Of a stretch of 64,000 nucleotides of DNA, positions 33,911 through 43,496 are shown one piece after another. The translations under genes were made by a program, and so were the position numbers. Numbering within the stretch: the first letter of the stretch is position 1; each line of letters starts with the position of its first letter. Location: positions 124,001 to 188,000 of the forward strand of contig NZ_JAXMOH010000001.1 in assembly GCF_034670005.1 (NCBI RefSeq), read 5' to 3'. The stretch comes from Thalassobius sp034670005 (GTDB taxonomy: Bacteria > Pseudomonadota > Alphaproteobacteria > Rhodobacterales > Rhodobacteraceae). The notes below the pieces were generated by a model. The model made no database searches, had not been told where the DNA came from, and saw nothing but the letters and a program-made list of their open reading frames with translations.

Positions 33911-34240
33911 ATGTTCAACGTTGTCCAAACCCCGAAATTCACCCGAACCGTCACCGTCCACGTCCCGCATGGCGATGGTTATCAGGAACAGACCTTTGTC
34001 GGTCATTTCAGGGCGGTTCCCGAAGACGATTATACCGACACGACACTGGGCGAAGTCGAAAAGAACAAGGAATTGCTGCGCGCCGCGTGGATCGGCGGGG
34101 ATGATTTCGTGGGGGATGCCGATGCGCCTGTCGTCTGGAGCGAAGACTTGCGCGAAGCGTTGCTGAGCCGCGCCGATGTCCGCGTGGCGCTGCTGCAGAC
34201 CTATTTCAGCGCCGTGTCGACCCTGCGCCCGGGAAACTGA
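33911..34240 (+). CDS. tail assembly chaperone, G-like
   Basis: 109 residues, acidic, between tail tube and tape measure, the fixed place of lambda gene G. The last four codons are CCG GGA AAC TGA, and GGGAAAC is a canonical -1 slippery heptamer. Most ribosomes would stop to make G; a fraction would slip to make G-T. G proteins coat the tape measure protein during tail assembly. Confidence 0.82.
   Translation: MFNVVQTPKFTRTVTVHVPHGDGYQEQTFVGHFRAVPEDDYTDTTLGEVEKNKELLRAAWIGGDDFVGDADAPVVWSEDLREALLSRADVRVALLQTYFSAVSTLRPGN
34231..34237 (+). promoter_or_regulatory. -1 ribosomal frameshift slippery site
   Basis: GGGAAAC, read G GGA AAC in the G frame, immediately followed by the G stop TGA. Slippage moves the ribosome to the frame that continues CTG AAA TGG and stays open to 34608. 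Lambda uses GGGAAAG at the same place. Confidence 0.85.
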
Positions 34241-34608
34241 AATGGGTCGGGCGTGCCTGGGCCACCGGTACGCTCGGCCCTTCTTCGCAGGAAAGGCAAC
34301 CCGAGCTTCAGGCCGAGGCAGACTGGTGGGGGATCACCTTGCCCGCCCTCCACAGCCCCCCGGAAGAAGAGGGCGTCTGGGCCGAACATGTTCCGGCCGC
34401 CGAGGCGTTTCTGGCAAGCGCCACGCAATGGCGCACGCAAACACGCGGCGGCGGTCCATACAGCTCCGCGAGAATGGTGTTTCTGGGGTTGGATTACAGC
34501 GGCGTCGACGTGTCGCTGCGGCGGGTGGGGCTGGAACTGAGCCCCAAAAGCTGGAGCGATTTGCAGATCATTGAACTGGCGGCCGCGGCGGCCTTGAACG
34601 AGGATTAA
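34237..34608 (+). CDS. T part of G-T fused tail chaperone (DUF1799-like)
   Basis: 123 codons in the -1 frame with no good start of their own, read only after frameshifting. The end VFLGLDYSGVDVSLRRVGLE, followed by LSPKSWSDLQIIELAAAAAL, matches DUF1799, the known T domain of Mu-like and lambda-like tails. The full G-T product would be about 232 residues. It recruits tail tube protein to the chaperone-tape measure complex. The stop is directly adjacent to the tape measure ATG. Confidence 0.8.
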   Translation: MKWVGRAWATGTLGPSSQERQPELQAEADWWGITLPALHSPPEEEGVWAEHVPAAEAFLASATQWRTQTRGGGPYSSARMVFLGLDYSGVDVSLRRVGLELSPKSWSDLQIIELAAAAALNED

Positions 34609-37005
34609 ATGGCCTTTCAAGTCTCCCTTCTCCTGACTGCTGACGGTGACGTCGCCGCCGCCGAGGTGCGCAAGGTCGGGACCGCCGTCAAGGAAACGGG
34701 TGCCGAAACGGAACGGCTGGGGTCGAAGGGTCGATCTGCGGCAGGCGGTGTTCAGAAGCTCGGACGGGCGGCGGACGGCGCAGAAGACCAGGTCAAGAAA
34801 TTGGCGGCAGCAGAACGTCAGGCGTCCCGTGACGCGGTGAATCTGCAACGCAGCAACCAGCGCGCTGCCGGGGCAACCGGTAACCTGATCGCCCAGTTCA
34901 ACGATGTTGGCGTGATGATGATGGCGGGGCAGAACCCGCTGCAACTGGCCGTTCAGCAGGGCACCCAGATCACCCAGGTCATCGGCCCGATGGGCGCGGG
35001 CGGGGCAGTCCGTGCGTTGGGCGGGGCGTTTGTGGGCATGCTGAACCCGATCAACCTGATCACGATCGGATCGATCGCCGCCGGGGCTGCGATGGTGAAT
35101 TGGCTGACAGGTGCGAAGGAGGAAGCCCAATCGCTTGATGACCTTCTCGCGGCCACTCGCGATACGCTGAAAACCTTCGACGAAGCCCAAAAAATCGCCG
35201 GGATAGGTGCCCTGGATATGGTCGAGAAGTTCGGGACAGCGGACCCGATGCTGAAGACCATTCTGGCCGATTTGACCGCACTTCAGAAGGTCGACCTATA
35301 TCGCAGTCTGGCATCACAGGCGACGGCGGTGCGGGATCTGGTGCTTGACCTGTCATTTTTCGATGACCGGTCCTCGCAGTCCGCTGCGCAGGATTTTCTT
35401 GGCCTCAGTTCGGTTCGAGCATCGGCGCGGGCAGCCGGAGCGGAATTTGCCAACAACCTTGAAATTCTGAACCGAAGTGAAGAGCCCGCGACCAAGCTCA
35501 AAGCAGCACTCGACCTGCGCCAGCAGCTTCTGGACACCGCTGGCGGGCTGGACCAACTGAATGCCAAACAACGTGAATTCTACGATGGGCTGGCGGCAAC
35601 GATCCGGGACTTGATCCTGATCGGTGCGAAGGTCGAACAAGCCAGCACCGCGCCAAACGAGAATATGAAGGCACTTGGCAGCCTTTGGCAGGAGCTCAAG
35701 AAGAACGCTGGCGACTATATTCAGGAACGGCTGAAGGAGGATCAGGCCGCCCGCAGCATCCTGGCGGGCCTACGTGAACAAGCGGCCATCCAGGAAGCTA
35801 TTGCCCTCCACGGAGCGGGCAGTGTGCAGGTGGCAGAACTCCGTCAGCAGGCCGAGCGAAGAGTGTACGAGGAAAAGCTCAACAGCAAAGGTGTTTCAGC
35901 CGACCTAAAAAAAGAAATGCTGGCCGCGTTCGACAACGGTCAGAAATTCGCGGACCTGAATATTTCGGCAGGCATTAGCGCGGCTGCGGATCATGCTGAA
36001 AGGCTGGCGCGTCAGATGGGTATTTCGCTGGCGACGGCAATGGGAATTGTGAACCTTCAGTCGTCAAAGACATATTCCGGACGCGGCGGTGATCCTCGGG
36101 ATTTTGAGGAGGGGGGCAGTAAGGCCGGATACCAAAATAGCTTAAATTACACGCCTATCGACGAAATCATCGCGAGGTTCAATCGGAGTTCAAAACGTGG
36201 CGGCGGTTCGGCCCGCAAGGAAGAACAAGCGCTTGCACGCCTGATCGCTCGCGAGCAGGAACAGCTTGACCTGCTGCGGGCCACGGACCCGGTGCAGAAA
36301 GAAATGATCCGCAACCGCGAGGCTCTGGCCGGGGCGACCGATGCAGAACGGGCTGCCGTGCAGGCGATGATTACTGAGCGTATCGCCGAACAGGAAGCGA
36401 TGGACGGCCTTCAGGAACGGCAGGATTTCTTCAACCATACGCTCTACGACTCTCTCGACGGCCTGATTTTGCAGGGCGAGAGCCTTGAGGATGTGCTGAA
36501 CAATGTCGGGCTCGCCCTGACGCAGGCGGCGCTGCAGGCTGCGATCCTTGGGAAAGGGCCGCTGGCGCAACTGTTCGGCTGGACCACCCCGCTTTTCAGT
36601 TTTTCCCAAGGTGGCGAGATCCCGGCGCTGGCGTCGGGCGGGCAGGTCTATGGCCCTGGTGGTGGGACCGATGACAAGGTTCTGATGTGGGGCAGCTCGG
36701 GCGAGTTCATGATGAACGCCCGCGCCACGGCCCGGTATCGCCACCTGTTGGAGGCGATGAATGCCGGTGCGCCGATCCCCGGTTTCGCCAGGGGCGGCGC
36801 GATCGGAGGTGGATCGGCGGGGACACCCGCAGCAGGTGGCATGGCGCATGTGAAGCTGGACCTGTCCCCAGACCTGAAGGCCACCATGCTGAGCCAAAGC
36901 ACCGGCATCGCCGTCGAAATATCCCAAGGGATGCTCGAAACTTATGACCGGATGCTGCCGCGCCGGATCAAGGATATCTCTAACGATCCAGGGAAGGTTG
37001 GCTGA
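34609..37005 (+). CDS. tape measure protein
   Basis: 798 residues setting tail length. The N-terminal 120 residues are coiled coil (AEVRKVGTAVKETGAETERL). A hydrophobic patch lies at about 125-165 (NPINLITIGSIAAGAAMVNW). Further coiled coils fill the middle. A Gly-rich C-terminal region (YGPGGGTDDKVLMWGSSGE) is a common tape measure ending. By the usual rule of about 0.15 nm per residue the tail would be about 110-120 nm; that figure is an estimate. Confidence 0.9.
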   Translation: MAFQVSLLLTADGDVAAAEVRKVGTAVKETGAETERLGSKGRSAAGGVQKLGRAADGAEDQVKKLAAAERQASRDAVNLQRSNQRAAGATGNLIAQFNDVGVMMMAGQNPLQLAVQQGTQITQVIGPMGAGGAVRALGGAFVGMLNPINLITIGSIAAGAAMVNWLTGAKEEAQSLDDLLAATRDTLKTFDEAQKIAGIGALDMVEKFGTADPMLKTILADLTALQKVDLYRSLASQATAVRDLVLDLSFFDDRSSQSAAQDFLGLSSVRASARAAGAEFANNLEILNRSEEPATKLKAALDLRQQLLDTAGGLDQLNAKQREFYDGLAATIRDLILIGAKVEQASTAPNENMKALGSLWQELKKNAGDYIQERLKEDQAARSILAGLREQAAIQEAIALHGAGSVQVAELRQQAERRVYEEKLNSKGVSADLKKEMLAAFDNGQKFADLNISAGISAAADHAERLARQMGISLATAMGIVNLQSSKTYSGRGGDPRDFEEGGSKAGYQNSLNYTPIDEIIARFNRSSKRGGGSARKEEQALARLIAREQEQLDLLRATDPVQKEMIRNREALAGATDAERAAVQAMITERIAEQEAMDGLQERQDFFNHTLYDSLDGLILQGESLEDVLNNVGLALTQAALQAAILGKGPLAQLFGWTTPLFSFSQGGEIPALASGGQVYGPGGGTDDKVLMWGSSGEFMMNARATARYRHLLEAMNAGAPIPGFARGGAIGGGSAGTPAAGGMAHVKLDLSPDLKATMLSQSTGIAVEISQGMLETYDRMLPRRIKDISNDPGKVG

Positions 37006-37664
37006 TGGCACTGAGCTACCCCCTTTCGGCCTCGGATTTCTTCGCCTGGCTGCCGATATCTCAGATCACCTTTCACCTGCCCGGTGCATATGAGGCTTCC
37101 GAAACCGGCGACGGCGAGGTCATTACCGCGCAGCTGGGAACGCGGCTCTGGACCGGCGAAGTGACGCTGGGCAGGATGAGCTATGACGAGATCGCCAGGG
37201 CCGAGGTCTATCTGGCCGCCCTGCAGCAGCCCGGGCGTGCCTTCATGGCCTTTGATCGTCGTCGCCCTGTGCCTCTGGCCGATCCGACTGGCAGCGCAAT
37301 TTCAGGCATCACAGCCCAGATCTCCAGCCTGGCATCGAATAATCGCGACCTGAGCCTGACCAACCTGCCCGCAGGCTATCGGCTCGGTGTCGGGGACTAT
37401 CTGTCCTTCAGCTATGGCAGTTCACCCACCCGCACCGCGTTGCATCGTATCCAGACCACGCAGGCCGACGCGGATGCAGGCGGTGAAACCGGCTTGTTCG
37501 AAGTGGTTCCGCATATCCGCCCGGGGGCCGTCATCGGGGCAGGTGTGACGCTGGTGCAGCCAGCCTGCAAGGCGCTGATCGTTCCTGACAGCGTGGAGCC
37601 TGGATCGAACCGGTCGCGCATCAACGAAGGCTTCAAGTTCCGTTTCCGCCAGACTCTGAGGTGA
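37005..37664 (+). CDS. distal tail (Dit-like) protein
   Basis: 219 residues, first gene after the tape measure, where siphophages place Dit. The start MALSYPLSASDFFAWLPISQ and end EGFKFRFRQTLR are shared with tail proteins of Rhodobacteraceae siphovirus-type Mu-like phages. It would cap the tube and attach the hub. Not identical to the RcGTA proteins but in the same place. Confidence 0.7.
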   Translation: MALSYPLSASDFFAWLPISQITFHLPGAYEASETGDGEVITAQLGTRLWTGEVTLGRMSYDEIARAEVYLAALQQPGRAFMAFDRRRPVPLADPTGSAISGITAQISSLASNNRDLSLTNLPAGYRLGVGDYLSFSYGSSPTRTALHRIQTTQADADAGGETGLFEVVPHIRPGAVIGAGVTLVQPACKALIVPDSVEPGSNRSRINEGFKFRFRQTLR

Positions 37665-37667
37665 TCC

Positions 37668-38276
37668 ATGCGCAACTACGACGCCACAACCGTTGCCTAT
37701 CTGACCGGCCAGACCGATCTGGTGGCCTATGGCCTGTTGTGGGTGACCGCTAAGGATCGCGATACCGGCGCCCCTCAAACGCTCGGGCTCTGGACCGGTG
37801 ACGATCACCACGACTTCGTCATCGGTGGTGAAACCCGGACTTATTACGGTGCGGGTGCAGTTCTGGGCCTGGGCAGCATCACATCGCAAGTGGGGCTGGA
37901 GGTGCGCATGCAGCGGTTTTCGTTGAATGCGCTGAGCACCGAGGTGGCCCAGTTGCTGCGCGGTTATGATGCGCGCTTTGCCCCGGTCGAGCTGCACCGC
38001 GCGCTGTTCTGGCCGGAGTCGATGACGCTGGCGGCCGAACCGCACCGATTGTTCAAGGGCTTTGTCGATGAAGCCCCGATCACCACGCCCCCGAAAGGCG
38101 GGACAGGACGGGCGGAAATCGTTGCGGCCTCGTCGGCCCGGATGCTGACCATTCCCCTCTCGCTCAAGAAATCCGACCAGACACAGCGCCAGCGCGGCGA
38201 CGACCGTTTCCGCCGGTACATCGATGTCAGCGGTCAGGTGGATGTCTGGTGGGGTCAGACGCGGAGGACCGAATGA
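37668..38276 (+). CDS. tail hub protein (DUF2163-like)
   Basis: 202 residues resembling the hub protein of RcGTA and related tails: MRNYDATTVAYLTGQTDLVA, and GLGSITSQVGLEVRMQRFSL in the beta core. Forms the hub with the next protein. Overlaps the next gene by 4 bases. Confidence 0.75.
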   Translation: MRNYDATTVAYLTGQTDLVAYGLLWVTAKDRDTGAPQTLGLWTGDDHHDFVIGGETRTYYGAGAVLGLGSITSQVGLEVRMQRFSLNALSTEVAQLLRGYDARFAPVELHRALFWPESMTLAAEPHRLFKGFVDEAPITTPPKGGTGRAEIVAASSARMLTIPLSLKKSDQTQRQRGDDRFRRYIDVSGQVDVWWGQTRRTE

Positions 38277-38689
38277 TGCAGCGTCTGCCCGACTGGAAGC
38301 CGCGCCTGGTCCGGTATCTGGAACGAACAGCCCACGAGCCATTCAAGCCCGGTCAGCACGATTGCGCGCTCTTTTTCGCAGGTGCCGTCGAAGCCCAGAC
38401 CGGTGTGGATTATGCCGCACCCTACCGGGGGCGTTACACCACACTGCGCGGCGGGCTGCGGGTGCTGCGCAAAGATGGCTTTGCCGACCATATCGCGTTG
38501 GCGGCCCATCATCTGCCTGAAATCGCCCCTGCCTTCGCATGGCCCGGCGATGGCATGGTCGTCGATACCGACGACGGCCCCGCGCTTGGTATCTGCCAGG
38601 GACAAATGATCTATGTTCTGGGACCAACCGGCGGCGCTATCCTGTCGCGCCTGCGGGCCATGCGCGCCTTCGCAGTGGGCGATCGCTGA
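38273..38689 (+). CDS. DUF6950 / NlpC-P60-like tail peptidase
   Basis: 138 residues. GQHDCALFFAGAVEAQTGVD contains the likely catalytic Cys of an NlpC/P60-type cell-wall hydrolase, and GDGMVVDTDDG a later beta strand; a clear His partner is less obvious, as in DUF6950. Tail-tip hydrolases of this kind (lambda K, RcGTA cell-wall peptidase) open the wall during DNA entry. Starts at ATG 38273 or 38276. Confidence 0.75.
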   Translation: MMQRLPDWKPRLVRYLERTAHEPFKPGQHDCALFFAGAVEAQTGVDYAAPYRGRYTTLRGGLRVLRKDGFADHIALAAHHLPEIAPAFAWPGDGMVVDTDDGPALGICQGQMIYVLGPTGGAILSRLRAMRAFAVGDR

Positions 38690-41600
38690 TGCCTGTTATC
38701 GGGAACCTCATAGCTCTTGCGGCAATGCCAGGAACGCTGACGTTTGCTGGGGTTGCCGTTCAGGGGATGTTTGGCCGGTTGCTCATGACCGTGGCGGTCT
38801 CGGCGCTACAGGCTGCCCTTCAGGCGCCCCCGCGTTCCGCCGGGCTGAAGACATCGACCACCGCAGGCGGCGGCACCAATCCTCTGAGCTTCATTCTGGG
38901 CAGATACGCTACCGGCGGCACGATGGTCTGCCCTGCAATGTCGCATTCGCGCCCCAACAAGAACCGCAACCTCTATCTGACCTATGTGATCGAACTCGGC
39001 GATATTCCAGGACAGACGCTGGAGGGGCTGTTCATTGATGGCAACCGCGTCGAACTGGGCGAAACACCGCATGCAGATTATGGCCTGCCAGTGCTGGGTG
39101 TTCACCAGGACCGGGCGTGGGTCAAGTATTACGACGGCAGTCAGACGGCAGCCGATCCGATGCTACTGGCCAAATATGCCGATTACCCGGATCGGCCGTG
39201 GTCGGCCGACATGGTTGGGACGGGTCTGAATTATGCGATCCTGACCTTCCAATATGACAGCGAGGTCTATAACGGCCTGCCCCGCGTCCGGTTCGAAATG
39301 GGGGGCATACCGCTCTACGACCCCCGGCTGGACACCAGTGTGGGCGGCTCTGGACCCCAGCGATGGGCCGACAAAACGACCTGGGCACCATCCGGCAATA
39401 TCGGGGTGCAGGTCTACAACATCCTGCGCGGAATAGAATTGCCTGGGGGGAACATCTGGGGCGGGCGTGTGCCGGCGTCAGACTTGCCCTTGGATGTCTG
39501 GTTTGCGGCCATGAACGAATGCGACATCGCGATTGCCCTGGCAGGCGGCGGGACCGAGCCGCAATTCCGCGCGGGCTTCGAAATCACGGTCGACGAGGAG
39601 CCTTCAAAGGTCATTCAAGAGCTGTTGAAAGGCTGCGGCGGACAGCTTGCCGAGGTTGGCGGCATCTGGTCAACTCGGATCGGCCCGGCCACCCTACCGG
39701 TCTATTTCTTCACCGATGACCATCTTGTCGTCAGCAAATCGCAAGACCTGACCCCCTGGCCTGGTCTTTCGCAGACCTATAACGGCGTGTCGGCAAGTTT
39801 CCCCGACCCGGAAAGCAGCTGGGAAACCTCGGACGCTCCCGCCCGATATTCCGATGAATACGAAGCGCAGGATCAGGGCAAGCGGCTGATGGCCGATCTG
39901 AGCCTGCCTGCCGTGCCATATCCTGATCAGGTGCAGCGGGTGACGCGGGCCTATCTGGAAGACCAGCGCCGCTTCCGCCGGCACGGTCTGACCTTGCCGC
40001 CCGCAGCCGCGCTTCTCGAACCGCTCGATGCGGTGTCCTGGACATCTGAGCGCAATGGCTATGCGTCAAAGCTGTTCGAGATTTCCGAGCAAGACAATCA
40101 CATATCCACCTGTCTTCAGCGCGCATCAATGCGCGAGGTCGACCCTTCGGATTACGACTGGGAACCGGGCTTCACCCTGCCGCGCAGTCCCGCCACGGGT
40201 GGCTGGACGCTGCCCGCCGCGCAGCCGGTCGAAGGGTTTGGCGTTACCGCGACAACGATCGACGATGCCACCAGCACCGCACGGCGTCCGGCGCTGTCGC
40301 TGGTTTGGGACCCCGATCTGGGCGACACCGCGCGCGGTATCGCATGGGAAATCCGCCTGACCGCTACCGCCGAAGTGGTGCTGCGTGGATCGACGCAGGA
40401 TGTGGCGGCTGGCGGATATGTGGTGTCGGATGGGGTCCTGCCCGCGACCGGATATGAGGTCCGCGCCGATCTGGTACAGGACAGCCCGACGGCCTGGACG
40501 TCCTGGGTGCCGGTGATCACGCCGGATGTGCGTTTGGGCGCGGCAGATATCGCCGCGACGATCACCGGCGCGATCGACGCGGCCCAGGCCGATGCTGACG
40601 CGGCTGCAGCCCGTGCCGAAGAAGTGCTGGCCGATGCCAGCGGTCAGGTCGATGTGCTGCGCGGGGAGACCACCGCCGCCGTCAACGAGCTGATCACCGA
40701 TATCGACACAGCCGTGGGCCGTGTAGGCGATCTGGAAACCGGCATGGGCGACAGGATCGATGATATCGCGCGGATCGACCGGGATCTGGAATTGCGCATT
40801 CCGCGCGAGCTGCAGACCGATCAGGCCGTCGAAGACATCAACCAGATGCTGCTTTCGGCGCAGTTGGGTCTGTCTGGGTTGTCGTCGCGCATGGCCTCGG
40901 CCGGGATCGTGGTCGATCCTGAAACCGGCCGGGTCAGTATCGAAGCGGTGTCTCGGATCGATGACGAACTGGGGACCGTGCGCGCCGATTTCGACGCGGC
41001 GCTCGCCTCGATCGAGCTACGCGCAACCTATACCGATATGGCCATCGCCATTGCCCAGGCGCAGCTCGATCCAGCGGATATGCCGATCCTGACCGATTTC
41101 AGCGGACGGCTCAGCGTCGCGGAGGCCGATATCGACGCGCTGGAGGGGGCGATCACCCTTAAAGCAGACACGCTGACGGTCACAGGCCTGTCGGCCACCC
41201 TGACACAAGCTGTTTTGGATATCGACAGTCTGGAGGCCGAGATCGCGCTGCGGGTGACGCAGACCGATTTCAACGAGCTGGCGGCGGATGTCTCGGATGT
41301 GCAGGTGTCGCTGTCCGCTTTTGACGGGGCGCGTTTCGGCGTGGCGCTGTCCGATATTCACCAGGCGCGGCAAGACCTGGAAGACCAGGCGATCGCCAGC
41401 TTGAGCCAACTTCTGGACATGCACAGCGCCGCTGAGACACAGCGCGCCGATCTGGCCTATCTGCGGCAGGATATGGTTGCGCTGGTCGATGAGGACCGCG
41501 AAAGCCTTGCGCAGGTCAGCACTGCGCTTGGCGTGGCCTATGCCGATGCTGTTGCGCTGATCGAGGCGGAAACAACCGCCCGGGCCACCGAGACAACGGC

Positions 41601-43101
41601 GCTGGCCGAGGACATAACGGCGATGGAGGCCAGCGTCGGCGATGTCGAGGCTGGTCTAACCGAGGTCAATAGACTTGAGGCAGACAGTGCCAGCGCCGCC
41701 GCCCGGGCGCTGCACCAGGTGCAGATCGATCTGGGCGTGGTCAGCGGTGACCTGGCGGGCCAGGTCGAGGCGATCGACACGCTGGATGGCCGCGTCGAGA
41801 ACACCGCGGCCGGGCTTGTCGCCGCCGCCAATTCCCGCCGCCAACTGACCGCTGGTATCAGCCAGGCTGGCGAGGAGGCCGCGCTGGCTGCCCTGCGGGC
41901 GCTGCTGTTTGATCACGGCGGGCGCGAAGCGCTGCAGGCCGCACTTGCGGTCGCGCGTTCTGATTTCTACGCCCGCGTCACTGATGGGGAGGAGGCGACG
42001 GCAGGTTCGGTCGAGGAACTGACTGTCGGTCTGGGCGATGCGGTATCGCAGATCGTGACCGAGCGGATCGCCCGTGTCACGGCGTTGCAGGCAGAAGCGC
42101 TGGCGCGCGAAGCGCTTGCCGTCACATTGGGCGAGGCAGAGGCCGCGATCACGTCCGAGCAGCTTGCCCGCGCCAATGCCGACAGCGCTTTGAGCGGGCG
42201 GATCGATACGGTAGAAGCGAGTGCCGGTGCGAATGCCGCCGCGATCACCTCCGAACAGGTTGCCCGCGCCGATGCCGACAGCGCTTTGAGCGGGCGGATC
42301 GATACGGTAGAAGCGACCTCCGGGGCGAATGCCGCTGCGATCACCTCCGAACAGACGGCCCGCGCCAATGCCGACAGCGCTCTGAGCGGTCGTGTCGATA
42401 CGGTAGAGACGACTGTCGGGTCGATATCTGCCACCGTGACACAGCAGGAGACGGCGATCACGACGCTCGAAGGGTATGCCGCTGCAACTCTGACATGGCG
42501 CGTTGGTGCCGGTGGGGCCTCGGCGGGGATCGAGCTGGTCGCGGCGGATGATCCGGTAGACGGGCCGACCGAACTGATCCGGCTCAATTCTCAGCACATC
42601 AAGCTCGACGGTAATGTCGAGGTGACGGGCAGCTTCATGACCGGCACTCTGCTGGCGCAGACGGCGTGGATCAGTACCGCAATGATTGCCAACGCGCAGA
42701 TCGGCACATTGCAGGTGGCTGGGGAGTCGATCACCCTCGACTTTGACGCCACAGAGACCACGCCTGCCGGGGATACAGGCTACACCACATCCAGCGACCC
42801 CTGGTCTGATTACATGTCGATCACCGTCGATCAGGTCGAAGACGCCCAGTCGGTGATCATTGACGCCGACGTAGTGCTGCTGGTGGCAAGCAATGCTCCT
42901 TGGTCGTTGCGGCTGATCCGCAATGACACGGGGGGCGTTCTGCACTCTATCGGCTCCGAGACGGCGCAGGCCGCGATCCATATCAGAGGCAAAGCGTCAC
43001 CGGCCGGAAAAGGCCTCAAAACATACACCCTTCAATACCGTCTCGGCTCCGGTCTGGGTATCGAGAACGCTCGCCTTAGTGCGGAGGTGAAATACCGCTG
43101 A
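38689..43101 (+). CDS. central tail fibre / host-specificity protein (J-like)
   Basis: 1470 residues, largest gene of the phage. Hydrophobic N-terminus (IGNLIALAAMPGTLTFAGVA and FGRLLMTVAVSALQAALQ), J-like hub domain (residues 60-500: GYASKLFEISEQDNHISTCL), a fibronectin-III-like domain (about 530-615), then a very long Ala/Asp/Glu coiled-coil shaft (615-1250) that includes three 32-residue repeats, and a beta C-terminal head. ATG 38689 overlaps the previous stop. It probably contacts the cell surface. Confidence 0.88.
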   Translation: MPVIGNLIALAAMPGTLTFAGVAVQGMFGRLLMTVAVSALQAALQAPPRSAGLKTSTTAGGGTNPLSFILGRYATGGTMVCPAMSHSRPNKNRNLYLTYVIELGDIPGQTLEGLFIDGNRVELGETPHADYGLPVLGVHQDRAWVKYYDGSQTAADPMLLAKYADYPDRPWSADMVGTGLNYAILTFQYDSEVYNGLPRVRFEMGGIPLYDPRLDTSVGGSGPQRWADKTTWAPSGNIGVQVYNILRGIELPGGNIWGGRVPASDLPLDVWFAAMNECDIAIALAGGGTEPQFRAGFEITVDEEPSKVIQELLKGCGGQLAEVGGIWSTRIGPATLPVYFFTDDHLVVSKSQDLTPWPGLSQTYNGVSASFPDPESSWETSDAPARYSDEYEAQDQGKRLMADLSLPAVPYPDQVQRVTRAYLEDQRRFRRHGLTLPPAAALLEPLDAVSWTSERNGYASKLFEISEQDNHISTCLQRASMREVDPSDYDWEPGFTLPRSPATGGWTLPAAQPVEGFGVTATTIDDATSTARRPALSLVWDPDLGDTARGIAWEIRLTATAEVVLRGSTQDVAAGGYVVSDGVLPATGYEVRADLVQDSPTAWTSWVPVITPDVRLGAADIAATITGAIDAAQADADAAAARAEEVLADASGQVDVLRGETTAAVNELITDIDTAVGRVGDLETGMGDRIDDIARIDRDLELRIPRELQTDQAVEDINQMLLSAQLGLSGLSSRMASAGIVVDPETGRVSIEAVSRIDDELGTVRADFDAALASIELRATYTDMAIAIAQAQLDPADMPILTDFSGRLSVAEADIDALEGAITLKADTLTVTGLSATLTQAVLDIDSLEAEIALRVTQTDFNELAADVSDVQVSLSAFDGARFGVALSDIHQARQDLEDQAIASLSQLLDMHSAAETQRADLAYLRQDMVALVDEDRESLAQVSTALGVAYADAVALIEAETTARATETTALAEDITAMEASVGDVEAGLTEVNRLEADSASAAARALHQVQIDLGVVSGDLAGQVEAIDTLDGRVENTAAGLVAAANSRRQLTAGISQAGEEAALAALRALLFDHGGREALQAALAVARSDFYARVTDGEEATAGSVEELTVGLGDAVSQIVTERIARVTALQAEALAREALAVTLGEAEAAITSEQLARANADSALSGRIDTVEASAGANAAAITSEQVARADADSALSGRIDTVEATSGANAAAITSEQTARANADSALSGRVDTVETTVGSISATVTQQETAITTLEGYAAATLTWRVGAGGASAGIELVAADDPVDGPTELIRLNSQHIKLDGNVEVTGSFMTGTLLAQTAWISTAMIANAQIGTLQVAGESITLDFDATETTPAGDTGYTTSSDPWSDYMSITVDQVEDAQSVIIDADVVLLVASNAPWSLRLIRNDTGGVLHSIGSETAQAAIHIRGKASPAGKGLKTYTLQYRLGSGLGIENARLSAEVKYR
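42148..42435 (+). repeat. three tandem 96-bp repeats in the fibre shaft
   Basis: The phrase ITSEQ-ARA-ADSALSGR-DTVE recurs with exact 96-base spacing at 42148, 42244 and 42340 (32 residues each). Copies are highly similar in DNA, especially units 1 and 2. Confidence 0.9.
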
Positions 43102-43496
43102 TGCTTCATAAGTTCGTTATTTTTGAGACTGAGACCGGACGGATCACCGGTACCGTCACCGGCAGCCGGCGCAGCGTTGCCCATGCTCTGCCCCCGGGCC
43201 GGGCCTTCATGGCAGGCACCGCCGACCCGGCCCAGCACCGCGTAGAACATGGCCGGATCGTGCCGATCGGTCTGGCGTCAAAGAAAAGCAAAGAACGCGG
43301 GCTTGCAACCCGCGATGCCCGCGCCCGCCGTGATCGTCTGCTGGCCGACAGCGACTGGTCGCAGTTACCTGATGCACCGGTCGATCGATCAGCTTGGCAG
43401 ACATACCGCGCAGCACTACGCGATGTCACCGAGCAACCCGGATTTCCCCAACAAATCAACTGGCCCACGAAACCGGGCCGAGAGGAGAGCAAATGA
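43101..43496 (+). CDS. phage tail assembly chaperone-type protein
   Basis: 131 residues with the phage tail assembly chaperone signature at its C-terminus: RRDRLLADSDWSQLPDAPVD, followed by QTYRAALRDVTEQPGFPQQI. It lies between central fibre and the receptor-binding fibre, the usual place for fibre assembly proteins. Overlaps the next start. Confidence 0.8.
   Translation: MLHKFVIFETETGRITGTVTGSRRSVAHALPPGRAFMAGTADPAQHRVEHGRIVPIGLASKKSKERGLATRDARARRDRLLADSDWSQLPDAPVDRSAWQTYRAALRDVTEQPGFPQQINWPTKPGREESK

Noticed and set aside
38539..38688. Upstream extension of the central fibre frame
   Set aside because: Lies inside the peptidase gene; ATG 38689 overlaps that stop and gives a sensible N-terminus.
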